The position numbers were made by a program, and so were the translations under genes. Below the pieces are notes generated by a model, which did not search any database, had not been told where the DNA came from, and was given only the letters and a program-made list of their open reading frames with translations. From contig JAAMPI010000482.1 in the NCBI GenBank assembly GCA_013054445.1, forward strand, positions 1 through 35,812: 35,812 nucleotides of DNA, in the 5' to 3' direction. Positions 1 through 12,727 of the stretch are shown here, piece after piece. Origin of the DNA: Cudoniella acicularis. Its lineage: Eukaryota > Ascomycota > Leotiomycetes > Helotiales > Helotiaceae. Each line of letters opens with the position of its first letter. Position 1 is the first letter of the stretch.

Positions 1-337
1 CTTACCAATTGGAAAATTTACTCGGCCACTTTCTCCTTTTCGTCTGCAGCGGAAGGCTGCTCAATAGCACTCTTTGCTGCTGCCGGTGCTGCTGCCCGGT
101 CCAAAAGACGCTGAGAGCGCCGGAGGGAGTGGGAGGGGTGAGGTCTTGCTGCCGGCTGGCGCGTGATTTGGTCGGCGTACGACTGGGTGAAGCGGTGGCG
201 AAGGAGGAGGAAGAGGAAGCAGAGGCAATTGCTGCCATGCTGGCGTTACGCCGCCTCTCAAAATTGGTGAGAGGGGCAGGAGGAGGGGGAGGAGGAGTTG
301 CCTCTTTTGAGGTGGTGGTGGGATTGCTAGAGCTCAT
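1..337 (-). CDS. 5' exon of an unrecognised Pro/Ser-rich protein (partial)
   Basis: The reading frame opens with an ATG at 337 in a good context (AAA before ATG) and runs left to the window edge. The N-terminus has a hexaproline stretch, then a basic patch (FERRRNAS), a Ser run and SPSRTP/TPPTPS proline-directed phosphorylation-like sites, so it is low-complexity and probably disordered. A TAA lies at 2-4, but the same bases form a canonical 5' splice site (GGTAAG on the minus strand at 1-6), so I read the stop as intronic and the gene as continuing beyond the window. A shorter frame on the same strand ends at 61 and is less likely. No family is recognised and no function is assigned. What is seen is composition and a donor site; the multi-exon structure is inferred. 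Confidence 0.45.
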
Positions 338-1405
338 TTAGTCTTGGTTGATGTCTTTCTCTTTTTGTATGTGCATTTTACTTTCAAGTTTGCGTGGGGA
401 AGATTCTCAGATAGATTGATGGTACGGGTTTTAAATTTCTTCTGAGTCTACAGTATTTACTCTGGATACTTTTCGGCTTAGCAGTTTTGCCACTTCCACC
501 TCATGGGCATGTCTCTTAACGACTAACCCACGTTTCAAGAACATCACACTATCTTCCATCTGAACAACAAATGCTAGGATTTAGTAGATCTCATGCCCAT
601 ATCGACAACAAAGGGGACGCGGTGTAAGTAGCAACTGCGAAACTCTGCTTTGCCAACTGACACAAACGTTAACAGACTCTCTCTCAGTGACAATACACAA
701 TATGCGAATGCGCCAGGGCAACCCAACTTCTACCGTGAATACGGACGAGGACTCGAAGTACGAAAGAGAGTGAGAGGAAACAGGGCGAATGTGGCCCAAA
801 TAATCAAGAAAGAGTTCAAGAAAGGCATTTTCTGTCCATCTTGCCATTGCTGAGGTCGGAGAAGAGATGGACGTATAATCTTGCGAAGATTGTGCTTTCA
901 AATATCAATCTTCGCAGACGGAACTGCAGATGGAATGGAGGGCAATTGGTGCTAGGGAAACCGACCCTTTGTGCAATTATCTTGTTGGGAATGTGAATCC
1001 ATATGTCATATGTGTAGGGGAAGTCGTAATGTAAGAGTCTTATGAGATCAACACACGGTCAAAGTGAGACGGCTGGTGTGGATTGCGGAGGCCAGGAGTT
1101 CGGGGTGCTAAATACAGGTATCTGATCAAATGTTGCAGTTTTCTATCCAATACTCTTGACCGAAACAAGGGTCTTCCACCAGAAACCAATTTATCTAGTT
1201 ATGTGACCTCACATCATTTTCGCCGAGTGCAAAGGCTCACTTCACACCTACCAGGTCACGGTTGATAAACTAATGCCACCTATGGTGCAAGTTCAAACTA
1301 TCTCTCTCCACCGACCAACTATACTCATTAACAAGCAATTATTAAGCTAAGCTAATATCAAATAAACGTTTATCCCTCCAAATGCACAAATCTCCCCACA
1401 TCCTC
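338..1405. other. intergenic, no gene seen
   Basis: About 1.07 kb between the left partial gene and the broken zinc-finger gene. The longest frame (581-901, minus, 106 codons) has no recognisable motif, and no splice-compatible chain of exons is apparent. I see no RNA gene or repeat. The part next to 337 should hold the promoter of the left-edge gene. Confidence 0.5.
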
Positions 1406-2567
1406 TTACTCGAATCCCTCACCTACATCCTCGGACTCGCCCTCCTCATCGCTGACAACTTCCACAACATGTACCACATTGCCTTTCTCCATATTGGCAA
1501 TACAAATCAGATCATCATCGGACCGATCAAATGGCTCATCTATCTCACTCGCCATCTCCCTTGTCCACTCCTCATAATGATAAAACATTTTATGTATTCG
1601 CAAGCCTTTCTGGTCTGAATGGATGCAGCCTTTTACAATCCCGCACTCCAAGCACCGAAAACCTCCTCCGTTTTTCGCAATATTAGATTGTGAATTTAGA
1701 AATCTAGCATTCCCCTTGTATACATTAGTCACACCACATTCTTCCATGTGTCCTTCGATATGCAAGCGAAGCGCCCCTTCATCTTTGCATGAAGCTTGGC
1801 ATAGTATGAACGGACAGATACACTCTTCCGTCGTCTCGCGATTATATCGTATCTTCTTCGCCCTCACTGTGAAATGAGCACACCATTCACGCTTCCACCT
1901 TAAAGTAACGTCTTTGCCAAAGAGCTGCTGACATTCACTAATGTTGCACGGCACAACCTCCTTCGTCTGCTTTTCGGTTGACTGGTCTGTTTTTGGGCAA
2001 CGTTTTTCTCCACATATTTGATACAATCGTCATCCAGAATTCCGTCCCACTGTCGAGGGGGCTCTCTTTCGTGATTTCTGCCAGCTCGAACGTGAGGTAC
2101 TGTGCCGTTGTTGATCTTGTCCATATCTCCTCGCCTTTCACACCGAGACTGAAATCTAAATCCTCCCTAACGAGCAACACTATTCGGAGATGACGAAAGA
2201 AGTACTGTAGCCATTGAACTGACTGTAGGTTTGTTGTGAGCCATGTCTAGCCCATAACCAAGATAATTATATTATCTCCGGGTTTCAATGACATCAGGCC
2301 ATTCATAAAGGGCCTGCTCTCTTCCACATTCGGATGGATAGTACTTGGATGTCTCTTTTTGAGCATGTGCTTCTAGCCTGGGACATCGACCCGTTCGATG
2401 CTTCCCCGCACCCAGAAATTGCCCTCCGCTGTCTTCTGGTTTGAATCCGCGATGCCTAAATCTTTCACAAATTCGCGACATCGTTCCTCTAATTCTCGAC
2501 GTTTTACTGTAATCATCGCCGCACATTTCCCCCTCTCTTCTGGTCTATCATATACTCCACATGACAT
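1406..2567 (-). pseudogene. broken Cys/His-rich zinc-finger-like gene
   Basis: A chain of minus-strand frames reads like one damaged gene. It starts with ATG at 2567 (begins MSCGVYDRPEERGKC), loses one base near 2368 (needed to join ...RVDVP to RLEAHAQKE...), meets TAA just below 2278 and a TAG further on, resumes from about 2150 and shifts again near 2022-2030. It then runs open to 1406 as about 205 codons. That last part has Cys/His clusters: CNISEC...WCAHF, a finger-like CxxxxC...HIEGH, and FRCLEC...HKMFYH, a C-x2-C/H-x4-H arrangement, followed by an acidic C-terminal tail. The clusters resemble C2H2 zinc fingers, so nucleic-acid binding is possible but unproven. An intron between about 2280 and 2160 could remove the two stops, because the flanking frames are the same. 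The one-base shifts cannot be introns. A pseudogene, or a real gene with sequence errors, are both possible. Confidence 0.4.
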
Positions 2568-3547
2568 GTTTGTTCGCGAAACGTGGCGGACCGTCACATT
2601 TGTAAGGTCGATTCCTCTCTGAATGAATCTTTAGACTAAATATTCGCAGACCACGTCTTCACTCCCTCGCTCCCCGACCTCCTTGGCCCCTTTCCTCACA
2701 CCGTTTTCATCCAGAGGATCTTGGTATTCTGTAGTGTGTTAATCTCCTTGAAATGCTCAATGTTCTTGTCTCATGTTGATTCACGTGATCTTACCGAGCC
2801 CCTATTTTCAGCTCTGAAAGAAGACTTTAGCGCAAGGGCAGGCTCCAGAATGCGAAGAAAAACAACTGTGCAATCAATCACAAGACGTACGGAAAATAGG
2901 AGGAAGCCATGACAAAGACAGACATTCTCGTTCAACAAGGGGGAAGCTTTAAGTGAAAAAGTGGAGGCTCAAATTTCCGTTCATGGGGAAAAGAAATCAC
3001 AGGTAGAGATCAGTAAGTTGCAACACAGATAGTATCTCCCATTGACAAATTTGCTAGGTCGGGGTCTAAACTATTTCTGTATCCAGGTAGCAGAAACGCA
3101 GCCATGTCGAGCTTATTGAGTTGCAGCTCAGCTCGCTTAGTCGCTCCGCTCAGCCATTCAAACGCCATAATGCCATTGCCATCATATGCACAGCAATATG
3201 CTATGCTCACAATCGCGCCTCTCCCAATCCTCTGATGGAGGAAAAAAAAAACAAGCAATGCAATACAAAGTGCAACCGAGCGATATTTTCTAGCTTCGGC
3301 GTAGCATATCCCAAACTCCCGCCCATGCAATGGTATACTCGCGTCTCTCTTCCGTGAGTGAGCTCTCGCTGAAAACAAAATAAAACGCCAGTTCCATGCA
3401 AATGCGTGCGAAGCCTAATTCTTTTTAAGGTCCGACTTTCTTTTGAAATCAAAACAGGTAAGGGAGATGTATGCGTCAATGACTGCTATGGCTGCAGGCA
3501 TTCTTCGACGGCGGAGTTTCTAGGTTAAATAGGAGGAAGGTATTTAA
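2568..3547. other. intergenic, no gene seen
   Basis: About 1 kb containing only short frames (up to 122 codons at 3010-3378, minus) without recognisable motifs. It should hold the 3' UTR of the cyclin gene on the right and the promoter of the zinc-finger-like gene on the left. There is a poly-A run at 3242-3251. Confidence 0.5.
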
Positions 3548-5565
3548 TTAAGCGTGGAAATTTGGCTGTGGGAGAACGGGCCATTGTTCATATGGGCCGT
3601 GAGAGGTATACTCAGGAACGACACCAGTTCGATAGTCGTTTCGTCTTCCCAATGGTTGATAGTGCATTTGGTCCACATTTGAGGAGAAGCCGTGAGAAGG
3701 CGGGGGGAAGAGAAGTGTATTTACACGTCGTACAGGTTTGTAAGGAGAATTTCGTTGTTGGAGGAAGAAAGAGGGTGATATATGGCCAGGGTTTTGGCCA
3801 GGGAAATGGGCGGATATGGGTGAAGAGCCAAGCGAGAGCAAGTCGTGGACTGAATGTGGACTCTGTCGACGAGATGGGGTAGAATAACTATTCGTATTTG
3901 GGGGCCCGTGCTGACTAGGTGGCCCAGTCGGTGTCAAAACTGGTAAATTCGGGGTCCATGATGGTGTTGTAGGGTAAACAGTCGACATTGCCCTTCCATT
4001 AATCGGTGGCAATAGAGGAACGTTCTGCGACATGCTCGTAGCGCCATTGTAGGCATGATTCATGGCTTGGCTGGTTGATATGGTCAAGTTCGGGACAGGC
4101 AAACGAGGGACATCCGGTCTCATTGACGGCGCATTTGAGGGGAAAGTTCCTGGTCCAGTTGCTGCAGGTCTTGTGACTCGCTTGGCTGTGGGCTCTTCAA
4201 CATCTCCATCATAACTTCGCTTCCTAGTCGAGGAACGTAATTCATGGGCCGGAATGGCTGTCGATGATACAGGAGCAGCATAGGGATTCATCAACCATGG
4301 TTGAGTGTAGTGGTTGGGACTAGAAGCTGTCGCAGAGTAACTGCTTGCAAGAGAAGGTGTCACCGACGGTGGCGAAGCTTGTAGAGATCCTGGTGGTGAT
4401 GGCAAGGTCGGAGGAGGAATTGATAGTGTTTGTGACGCCTTCATAGCCCTATCGCAATATATCCAGAACTTTCCAAGTTTTTCCTGCCACTCCTGCCACT
4501 GTTCTTTTGATGCCAAGAGACTATATCTCATATTGCTGAGAAATTCGACTTCCATAACATGGATTTCGTTCACCGATATGCCAGAAACCTCCGCCCAAGT
4601 TTTATTTGTGTAGGTGTTGTCGTCAAGGACTAAAATAAAATTAGTAAGATGCTACATGCTGGTGCTCAGATGACCTACATTTGTTACCCAACATCAACGC
4701 CACAGTAAGGAGTCTGTATTCGCTGCCGCTTCTTCCTTTGACAGCTGGATTTATTTTCTTCAGCCGATAAATAAACAGGAGTGCTAAAAGTATGACGTTC
4801 TGCGTAACTTGAGTTGTGGACAGAATAGTCACTACCCATTTCCTGAAACCGCTCGACGGAATTGCCTCCTCTCGTAATCTTTTTATTGGTGAAGAAGAGG
4901 GCGCCAGACTTTCTGCTTTATTCAAGGTCTCGGTTGACTCAAACCAGAAGAGGCATGTAATCTTGCAGAAAATTAGTCGAGATTTGATAATGTGTTGCTA
5001 GATTTCTTACCTGGGCAGCAAATTCAGCTAAACTACCTCCACTATTATTTATTGATGCTGGAATTTGTAAGTTCGGCAAAATCATATCCCCATTTGCGTT
5101 TCTTCTCCGGGGCTCTTCTTCTGGTGGTGCCAGAATGCTCGATCTGACGGGAGGTTGTGGACTAGATGGCTGTCTGTACGAGGGTTGTGGGTTTTGGACC
5201 TCATTCCGCAAATTCGATGCTGAAGGTTGAGATGAGTAGTTCATTGTGGAATGTGGTGCTGGGTATGGTCTCCCTTGATTATTGTTCCCACGGTACCCTC
5301 CAATATAATTACCAGACGCGGCTCCCGGAACAGAATATGCAGAATCTTGACGATTGCCATAGGTAGCGTATTGTGGTTGCTGATATGTAGTTGCCATGTC
5401 GTCGGCAGGCGGCGTGTGAAGGCCGTCTCTAATCGGAGCTTGGAGATACCCCAGGGCAACTTGTGTATGAGGCAGTCCAATATCCTTTCGCCTATCTATG
5501 CCGTATGATGAATGTACGAAAGGGTGGAGGTCTAGAGGGGTCGGTCTCGCTGCAGTTCGATGCAT
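3548..5565 (-). CDS. Pho80/Clg1-type cyclin, 639 aa, three exons
   Basis: Read as exons 5565-5011, 4961-4679 and 4629-3548 (minus). Both introns have GTAAG/GTAGGT donors and AG acceptors, and the phases match. The start is the first ATG after an in-frame upstream TGA. Residues 1-185 are Pro/Gln/Ser-rich and probably disordered. The cyclin box spans roughly residues 220-325: FRKWVVTILSTTQVTQNVI helix, LLALLFIYRLKK, SEYRLLTVALMLGNKFLDDN, then TNKTWAEVSGISVNEIHVME. The GNKFLDDNTYTNKTWAE segment is characteristic of Pho80/Pcl/Clg1 cyclins, which activate Pho85-family CDKs. The long C-terminal half is Pro/Ser-rich with many SP/TP sites and a short basic segment near RKRSYDG. The cyclin class is confident; which Pcl paralogue is not. 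The likely process is cell-cycle or nutrient signalling, inferred from the family. Upstream lies an unusually long gene-free region. Confidence 0.9.
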
Positions 5566-6366
5566 GGAGAGGATGTGTCGGTCGGAAATATGGAGGGGTA
5601 GAGAGCTCGAATATCGAGTTGAGGTAAGAGGGCGAAAGGTCTCTCAGTACTGCCAAATATATTGCTCGTGGATTCGAGTCCTTTTTCCCACAGTGCTTCC
5701 AGCACTCCAGTCAATCCTGTTCCCCTTCGTTTTTTTTGCGAGTCGATTGACCTGGCGTCGAAGTAAGGTCACCGGAAAGCCATGAAGGGTAGGGTGGGTG
5801 CTCGAAAGTGACCAGGGCGGAATTCAATGGCAACTGTGGGCTGATTTAAAATATGGATGTGGTGAATGATAGGTAGGCAATCACAGGAGGCAGCAGGCTG
5901 GCGAAGGTCCGCTGAGTGAAAGCGAGGTTGTTGGGGTGAATTGAAGATTAAAGGTAACTCTTCTTTGATATGACGGACTTTAGTAGCTCGGCTAAGCTGG
6001 CACCAAAACGGAACAGGAGAATGAAAAGGAACGTGCGAGGAATGACGAATGATTAAAAGTACAGGCGGGTGTTCAGAATTAAGTTCCAGACAGGAGAAGA
6101 AGGTCAATGACTGTTCTAAATTGTTGTAAAGAGGAAAAAGAGTGGAGGCTGATCTCTACGAAGTTGCGGTAACTTCGTCGTCACAGGCCGGTACGGCAGG
6201 CTGAGGTTTGGAACATAGAACAGGGATCGGTCTCGGCTTGCATGGGGAAGTTGGAGGAGTTGGGAAGCGGCCACTGGTCCACTGGATCACATTGGGGCCT
6301 AGCAGGCCAGCAGGCGTAGCATCAGATTCTACGGAGTACACCAAGCAAGGCTCAGGAGTCAAGCCC

Positions 6367-6390
6367 ACTGCCTACTGCCCACTGCCCACA
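6367..6390. repeat. 7-bp tandem repeat, unit ACTGCCY
   Basis: Three tandem copies of ACTGCCT/ACTGCCC plus a partial copy. The 11-mer GCCCACTGCCC at 6377-6387 recurs in reverse complement at 10910-10920. Confidence 0.75.
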
Positions 6391-7040
6391 GAAACACGCA
6401 CGCACGCTCGCCGCTCGCAAAAAGCATACCTCGTACATAAATTTACGGGGCGTGTGATTTTAATTGCTTTGCTACACTCACGCTGTTCGGCGTCCATGGG
6501 TGTATCAGTTGGCAGCGGGCAGTTAGCTTTCCCATCGCGGCGTGGTCCACAAGTCAGTTTGGTGTCTAGAGCTATTGATACCGACGCCCGCCTTGAGCTA
6601 GACAGGACCAGAGCAACAGGTTACTAGGTTAGCAAACGCTGGGTCCGCGTAGGCGTCGGTGTCAAGCAAACCAATAGCAGGGGCTGTCGACCGAAAAAAA
6701 AAAATAGGCAATTCACACGCCGCACGGGAGGGGAGGGTAACAATGTCATGGCACGCTGTTCAGGAGTCGCACTCAGGAATCATCAGCAAAGCAAGCACAA
6801 GCATCAGGCCGGGTGGCAGGGCAGGGAAGACAAAAAAATGAGGTGAGGGATTCAGAGACTGGGGCATTTTTGGGGCGTTCCAGTGGCCGGACGGCCAATA
6901 ATCTATGGTGGGAAGTGGAGAGCAGTCAGTCTATCGAGAAAACGCGATCTGTTTGGAAATCTCTCCAGAGGCCGCAGAGCAAATCAAAACAGCGTTCGGT
7001 GCCGCCTGGAATCTGCAGGCTCTAGCAAAGAGGGGGCTCG

Positions 7041-7064
7041 CTGGCAGCTGGCAGCTGGCTGCTG
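7041..7064. repeat. 7-bp tandem repeat, unit CTGGCAG
   Basis: Two exact copies and one near-copy of CTGGCAG followed by CTG, inside the gene-free region upstream of the cyclin. Confidence 0.7.
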
Positions 7065-10000
7065 TGGCATTCTCGGGGCACATTTTTAGGGCTCGCCGGG
7101 ACAGAGGGATGATGCCCATGAGGGACAGTGCACCATGCGCAGAGTTGGCGATTCGCGTCTGCTGGCTCGTCTCGTGCTGAGGGAAGCCAGGTTGCAGAGG
7201 CAAAGGAAGCCAGCCCTCCAGAGCATTGTCCGCGTTTTGCATTCGACGCTGATTGGCCTGGGCTATGAGACGGTCAGATACAAAAGGGTGTCTCCGATCA
7301 TGCTACGCTCACATGGGTGACGGATATACACCGCCTGGCCTGGTTGCAATTCGGAGGTGTTCTTGGATCCTTTTGCTTGTTCCACACACGCCCTAGCTGC
7401 CCACTGTTGAGCAACTCCAGCCCGTGAACCAACCATAATGCCACATCCACGATGGCGGCGTCTGGAGACTGGATTCCGGCCACCACTGGGCGGTAGTGTG
7501 CAAAGCAAATGCTCTGCGGAGCGTCGGGACAGCCAACGGGCCCGCTTCCATACCTATTCGCCTCCCACGAATCCACGATACCTGTAATCTGAAGGGGGCC
7601 AGGGGCAGGCCGCAATCAAGTTCACCCTCCAGCCAAGCTCAAACCAGCAGATGCAAACTCTCAGTCAAACGTTCATATTGCAGCCGAATGCATCATCTGT
7701 TGGGTCAGCACAAAGCAATGCTATCGGTAAAGCAGGTATCCTCATTGGACGTGGCAGAGCATGCTTGATGAGAGTCACAACCCGCGTTCGGTGTGGTACT
7801 TTGCAATGCTCATCCTGTCCTGTGCTGGAGGATACGCAGAATGCCAGGAAGCCCGTGAATCAGGCTGATGCCAGCATGCTGAGAAATTCCCACTTCATGT
7901 TCCCCTCTGCCAATTACGGGAACTTCGTCCTCGTACACCATCCGCACAACGACTTGGATTTTGATTGACGACGATCTTCGCGACGCCTTCTCAAAAACAG
8001 GGGGTGTGATGTGGAAAAGCGGAAGGCAATTCGGGCGGACAGAATGAAGCAACTTGCAAGCCCTAGGTAATCCCGCTGATGCAGCTGTGGTTGCAGCCAG
8101 ACATGGGCTGATTATTGATTTTTACTCTCATTTTGAGATTGATTTCATGACTTGATCGGAGAAGGCTGCTAAGAAAAGTCAAGGACCGCACATAGCTTTT
8201 CCTGTGCGTGTGGGCACTTTTGTTTAGCCGTCGGCGCAAATAGAAGCAAATCGCAGCTCGGATGCTGAGGACCCAATTCGCAATGTTTGACTTTATCTGG
8301 CTAATCAATTCTTGAAGTTGACGGCGATCCCCTTAGACCGCCTTCGCCTTCGAAAATTCGAAACTCGGAACTCCTCGTGATTGCGGGCTTACACAAAAAT
8401 AGGATTGACATGGTGGGGTTGAAGCATCCTAACATGCTGGCCCCAGCACTTTTAGGCCCATGATTCCTTTTATCGAGATACAACGGCTTCACAAAACATT
8501 GCGCATCCGAGTACGTAAGTAGCCACCGCGATGCGATTGCGAGGTCTCAGAAATACGGCTTCTTGCGAGCTGTATTACCCGGTTGGTGATTTTAGAGTCA
8601 AAAAGTAACGCATCATCAAGTCTTGACTATCATCGGGCTCTGGGGTTCCTTCCACCAAAGCGGAATCGTGTTACCCCATATCATTCGATTGATTTATCAA
8701 ATTGATGCATAAAATCGTTTAGCAACCGAGACACCATTCTGGGATTTTTGGAGAGCATGAAATCCGTCCATTCAAAGCTTTATATTCCTCGGTCGTTTCG
8801 GGGTATAGTTGAGAGTACAGTATAAATGCTAGAGGCACATCGAGGCCCGCCGATGATCAGGAAACCTGCACAATTTCCGTCAAAACATCCTGAGACAGTG
8901 GCCTATTTGTGGAATGCTGGACAGGCGAGCCGCGAGAGTGATATAATCTGGATCATATTGACGTTGTCAAGTTGAGATGGGGTCTGAACACTTTGGAGAT
9001 TGGGCCCGTTGCAGCTGGAATTGCCGGCAGAAAACACAACGGCAGGCGGTGAACGTGTTGGTGTCTGTCTAGGAGATCTTGGTGTCATTGCAGCGTCACA
9101 CCTTAATTGGTGGCTTCACTTTGCCTCCATCTTGCCGCGATGGATGTCTGACTCAGAACCATCACCACTCTTTAAACTTCGAACTTGATTCGCTCTAAGA
9201 ATAATATGTGTAGCGTCAAGGAGTAACGCTTGAACGCTGTGTACTGTAGACGCGTGCTCCAGCCTCCAGCCCAGTGAGCCCGTTGCCTGCAGAGCCCTTG
9301 CTGCATCATTACGCAGCTCGTTCGCGATGGCGAGAAATGGTGAGTCTGAGAGATCTGAGAATGGTGACTTGGATGAAAGCATCCCGCTGCCTCTGCCGTT
9401 GGTCGGGATCTCACCGGAGCACAAGGCCAATTTTCAGCAAGAGGAACAGCCCCGGCCTTCCGTGGGAGTACTTCTAGCCCTTGGGTGATTTGATTTGATC
9501 GTCAAACCGCGTTTTACGGGTGCACCAATCTCATACAGCGCATCATGCGACTCTCAGGCCAAGAGTACACCAAGACGGCTTTCAGCTGCTTTTGTGTGGC
9601 GTTCAGGGAGCTTGAAAATGGAGAAAGCGAGCCAGGGGTGTACATGTCAAGAAATGCATTGCTTTCTCTGCGGCCGAAGGCTCATCGTAGAGAAGCCACA
9701 CAAGGAAGGTATGTATCACACTCCGTACAGTACTCTAGACTTCGTACCAACTCCTGCTTTTGCTGACGACGTCCGGTGCTGCTTGGCCACACGGGTACGG
9801 GAACCACATGATGCATGCAAGCCAGAATGATGGTTCGACTTCACCTCCGAGTTCCACTTGATCGAGTTTTCTTGGAAGTTGGGCCGTGGCTGGGCGGATT
9901 ATGGCTGATGATCCAAGGACCTGGACAAGTTGGTTTCGGCTTCATTGACGTCCAGCAATAAAACGCTAGCGCAAATAATGATCCAAGTCTTTCGACGAAG

Positions 10001-10547
10001 GATCCAGGCTTGCCTTAAGCGCTTACGAACATGTAATCATCTGAGTACAGTGTGCTCTAATAAGCAGTACGAAGTAATAAAGTGCAGGCCCAAACTGAGA
10101 GATGGCGGAAAGCCAATCCGTAAACTCCGCGTCCACAAAGCACTTCGTATCTGAATTTGACGATCCCTTTTTGCTGCAGCAGTAGCAGTGGAGCGAGTGC
10201 CAGACCACCCCGGAATCAGGTGCAATTGTTTCGGTGTCGATTTTGCAAATGTGAGATGACAAGGCAAAAGGATCGAGGAAAATTGGAAACGAGAAGATCC
10301 AGTCGTAAGCGGTGTGCGGGGGCCAAGCCTGGCCAGATATAGTGTGGTGCTTGCAGCGAGTAGTGCGTGGGATGAATCTTTTGATAACCTTCTTTAAAAG
10401 GCTCCAAATCGGGATACAAACACGCTGGTCAAGCAACTCTTTGCGCAAGGCTAACCTCGACACTGCTATAGCAATTTAGTCTCCCGGAACTCGTACAGTG
10501 GTGCTCGTGTGCGCAGGCTGTTGGGAATCCAACGAGAACCGCTGTAC

Positions 10548-10561
10548 CGAAGTACGAAGTA
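10548..10561. repeat. 7-bp tandem repeat, unit CGAAGTA
   Basis: Two exact consecutive copies of CGAAGTA. This is the third 7-bp unit repeat in the same gene-free region. Confidence 0.6.
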
Positions 10562-12705
10562 CTGTGTGCTGGTACTAGATGCAGCCTAGCTTCATCCTGT
10601 GAGAAGCTATTGCGAAGACTGGACCCTATCAAGCCTCTTCGGAGTCACTGGCGTGCTCGACGCTCGTAGATCTGTGAAGGTCTTGGGCTGCCGATTATTT
10701 GCTGAGGCTTCGACAACGACATCATCCGTAAGGACCGCGCAGTTGGCGGGTGATTTCAAACGCTGCATGCCCCATCCAAAGGACCAAATACCCGGCAGTG
10801 CAGCACTGGGCCCCAAAGTAAATGGAAGAAACTTCGTCTCGGACATCGTGGGCCTGCGGCGCTCGCTATCCGGTAGAATTCAGTCTCGCGCATCACATCA
10901 CTGGGCAGCGGGCAGTGGGCGACGCCTCTGAGTCCTGACTCTTGGCCTTCTGGCCAGTGTCGCCATCGGTGATCTGTCATGCGCTTGTTGTGGCTGTACG
11001 TGAGGCCATCGAAGGCAAAGCTTGCACTTGCAGCAATGGAAGACGCGAGATCAGATTTGCAAGAGAGCGCGAGTGTGTCAGCCGTGGTTCGTTAACGTCG
11101 CATGCAGCCCAAAGAATGCCTGCTGGGCCCTGCTCCCAGGTTTCTCCATCAACTCGACACGCCGACACCAGTCTCAATCACCAGCAGCGCCAGTGATTCG
11201 TCCTTCGGCTCTTGCGTTGCTTCTTTGCCTTCCTTTCCGAACCTTCGAAGCCTTCACCGCATCCTGACCACCGTAACACGAAGACTACAATTATGCTTCT
11301 CCATCTGGGCGTATCCCGACGCTGACCACACCTCACTAACTTCTGCTGAAACATCCGGGTGCTCTGATGAAGTACCAACTCCCCAAGTCGTATGCAAACC
11401 AACATCCGGCAAACACCTGCCTGACACCAGATACTTTTATTACGGACACTCAGAGGTTATCATATGGTTCCAAAGTGGAAACTACAGCCTCCCCCCGCCA
11501 CCTTTCCGCTGCTGCTATCTCTCCCTGGTCGATATTAAACTACTGTATGCGATGTAAACGCCCGCTTTCCCAACCTTCTCAAGTGGGACTTCAAATGTCA
11601 CAACACTTTACAGCGTCACCAAACGAGCAGGATTTTGCAAGGCTGTCTGCAGCTATCAAGTGATACCCCGGGCTTTGGCACCTGTTTCGCCACCTTGAAT
11701 CGCGTCCTCTAGTTTCTCTACTTGGCAGGCTTCTAAACGCGATACTGTCGATCTACAAAATGAGCGGCATTGTTCCGGAGCATCGACGAGGTTGCCTGCA
11801 AGGAGTCATGACCTGTTGTACACATGGCTTATTTATCCAGATGGATGCTTGTTTTGAAAGTCATGGGGGCATATCATCGTCGATGTGTCGAGTTGGCAGC
11901 CTCATTTCTGTGACACATGAAGGTGATTCTTCTGAGGGATTTGTCATGTGAAAATTCCAATTTCTTTTGTTCGCAACCCCAACTTGTTGTGGTCGTGAAT
12001 TTATGCGATATCGTTGTATGTGGTAGCCTGGTATCGCTGTCAGTTGAATATGAATACATTTCTTTCGAAAGTATGCTTTTTAAAGTCTCAAGCATTATGT
12101 TTAGTATTGGTAACTGATGAATACGCTTCACACCTTTTGAGCCCAATGTTCTATATTGGCGGAATATTCGATGATGGGAAGTGTAAGGGAGAATAACGGT
12201 TAGCTCTTCTGGATGTATAAATAAAGCACACTTCTGTCCATACCCAGTCGGGTTTTCTGGGTGCGGGTTCCTAGCTGAACCGTCTGGTAGGATTTTACCA
12301 ATCGACAATTCCTCGCCATGCTCACAGCTTAGGAAAACCGCCTGTAGGCCACAGTCTGCCATAATCGAACTCGAAAGCTGAGCAATAGTTTCAATGTTGC
12401 AACAGCAGCAAAATCATTCGGCTTTGTTGTCGTTGAATTGCACATATCCGCACTTTCATCCCGCCTTCTACCTGACACTCGCAAAAAGCCTGACTGAGTA
12501 TTAGGATATCGTCAAACAGCAGTAAATTTAAAGACATCCCAGACAGAGGCTGCGACATTATGATTTACATTGGTGGAAGAACATCATGTCATGATCTAGT
12601 GAAATTTAAGGTGGAACTTCAAGAAACTCAAAATCCGATTACTCCCTTGATAACAAGGTTTTGAAAGCACTTCAAATATACGATGTCGTCTCGACTTTAA
12701 ACAGT

Positions 12706-12727
12706 CACGTGCATATATAATCACGTG
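12706..12727. promoter_or_regulatory. twin CACGTG boxes flanking TATATAA, upstream of CHS7
   Basis: CACGTG at 12706-12711 and again at 12722-12727, each preceded by T, with TATATAA at 12714-12720 exactly between them. The cluster lies 307-328 bases upstream of the CHS7 start codon. CACGTG is the E-box bound by bHLH factors (in fungi, Cbf1-, Pho4- or SREBP-like proteins). The arrangement suggests a core promoter whose TATA element can be controlled by bHLH binding on both sides. The motifs are seen directly; their use and the target gene are inferred. Confidence 0.45.

Noticed and set aside
9..341. Plus-strand frame opposite the left-edge gene
   Set aside because: Gly/Glu/Ala-rich mirror of the Pro/Ser-rich coding strand; it has no independent support.
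581..901. Frame containing MARWTENAFLELFLDYLGHIR, vaguely Myb/SANT-like
   Set aside because: Only the first 20 residues look domain-like, and the rest has no support, so no feature was called.
5660..5690. tRNA B-box-like word GGATTCGAGTCC
   Set aside because: It lacks the GTTC core in either orientation and no cloverleaf or A box is nearby.
11874..12362. 162-codon minus-strand frame
   Set aside because: It is the longest in the gene-free gap, but has no recognisable motif, no splice partners and a composition expected of chance frames.
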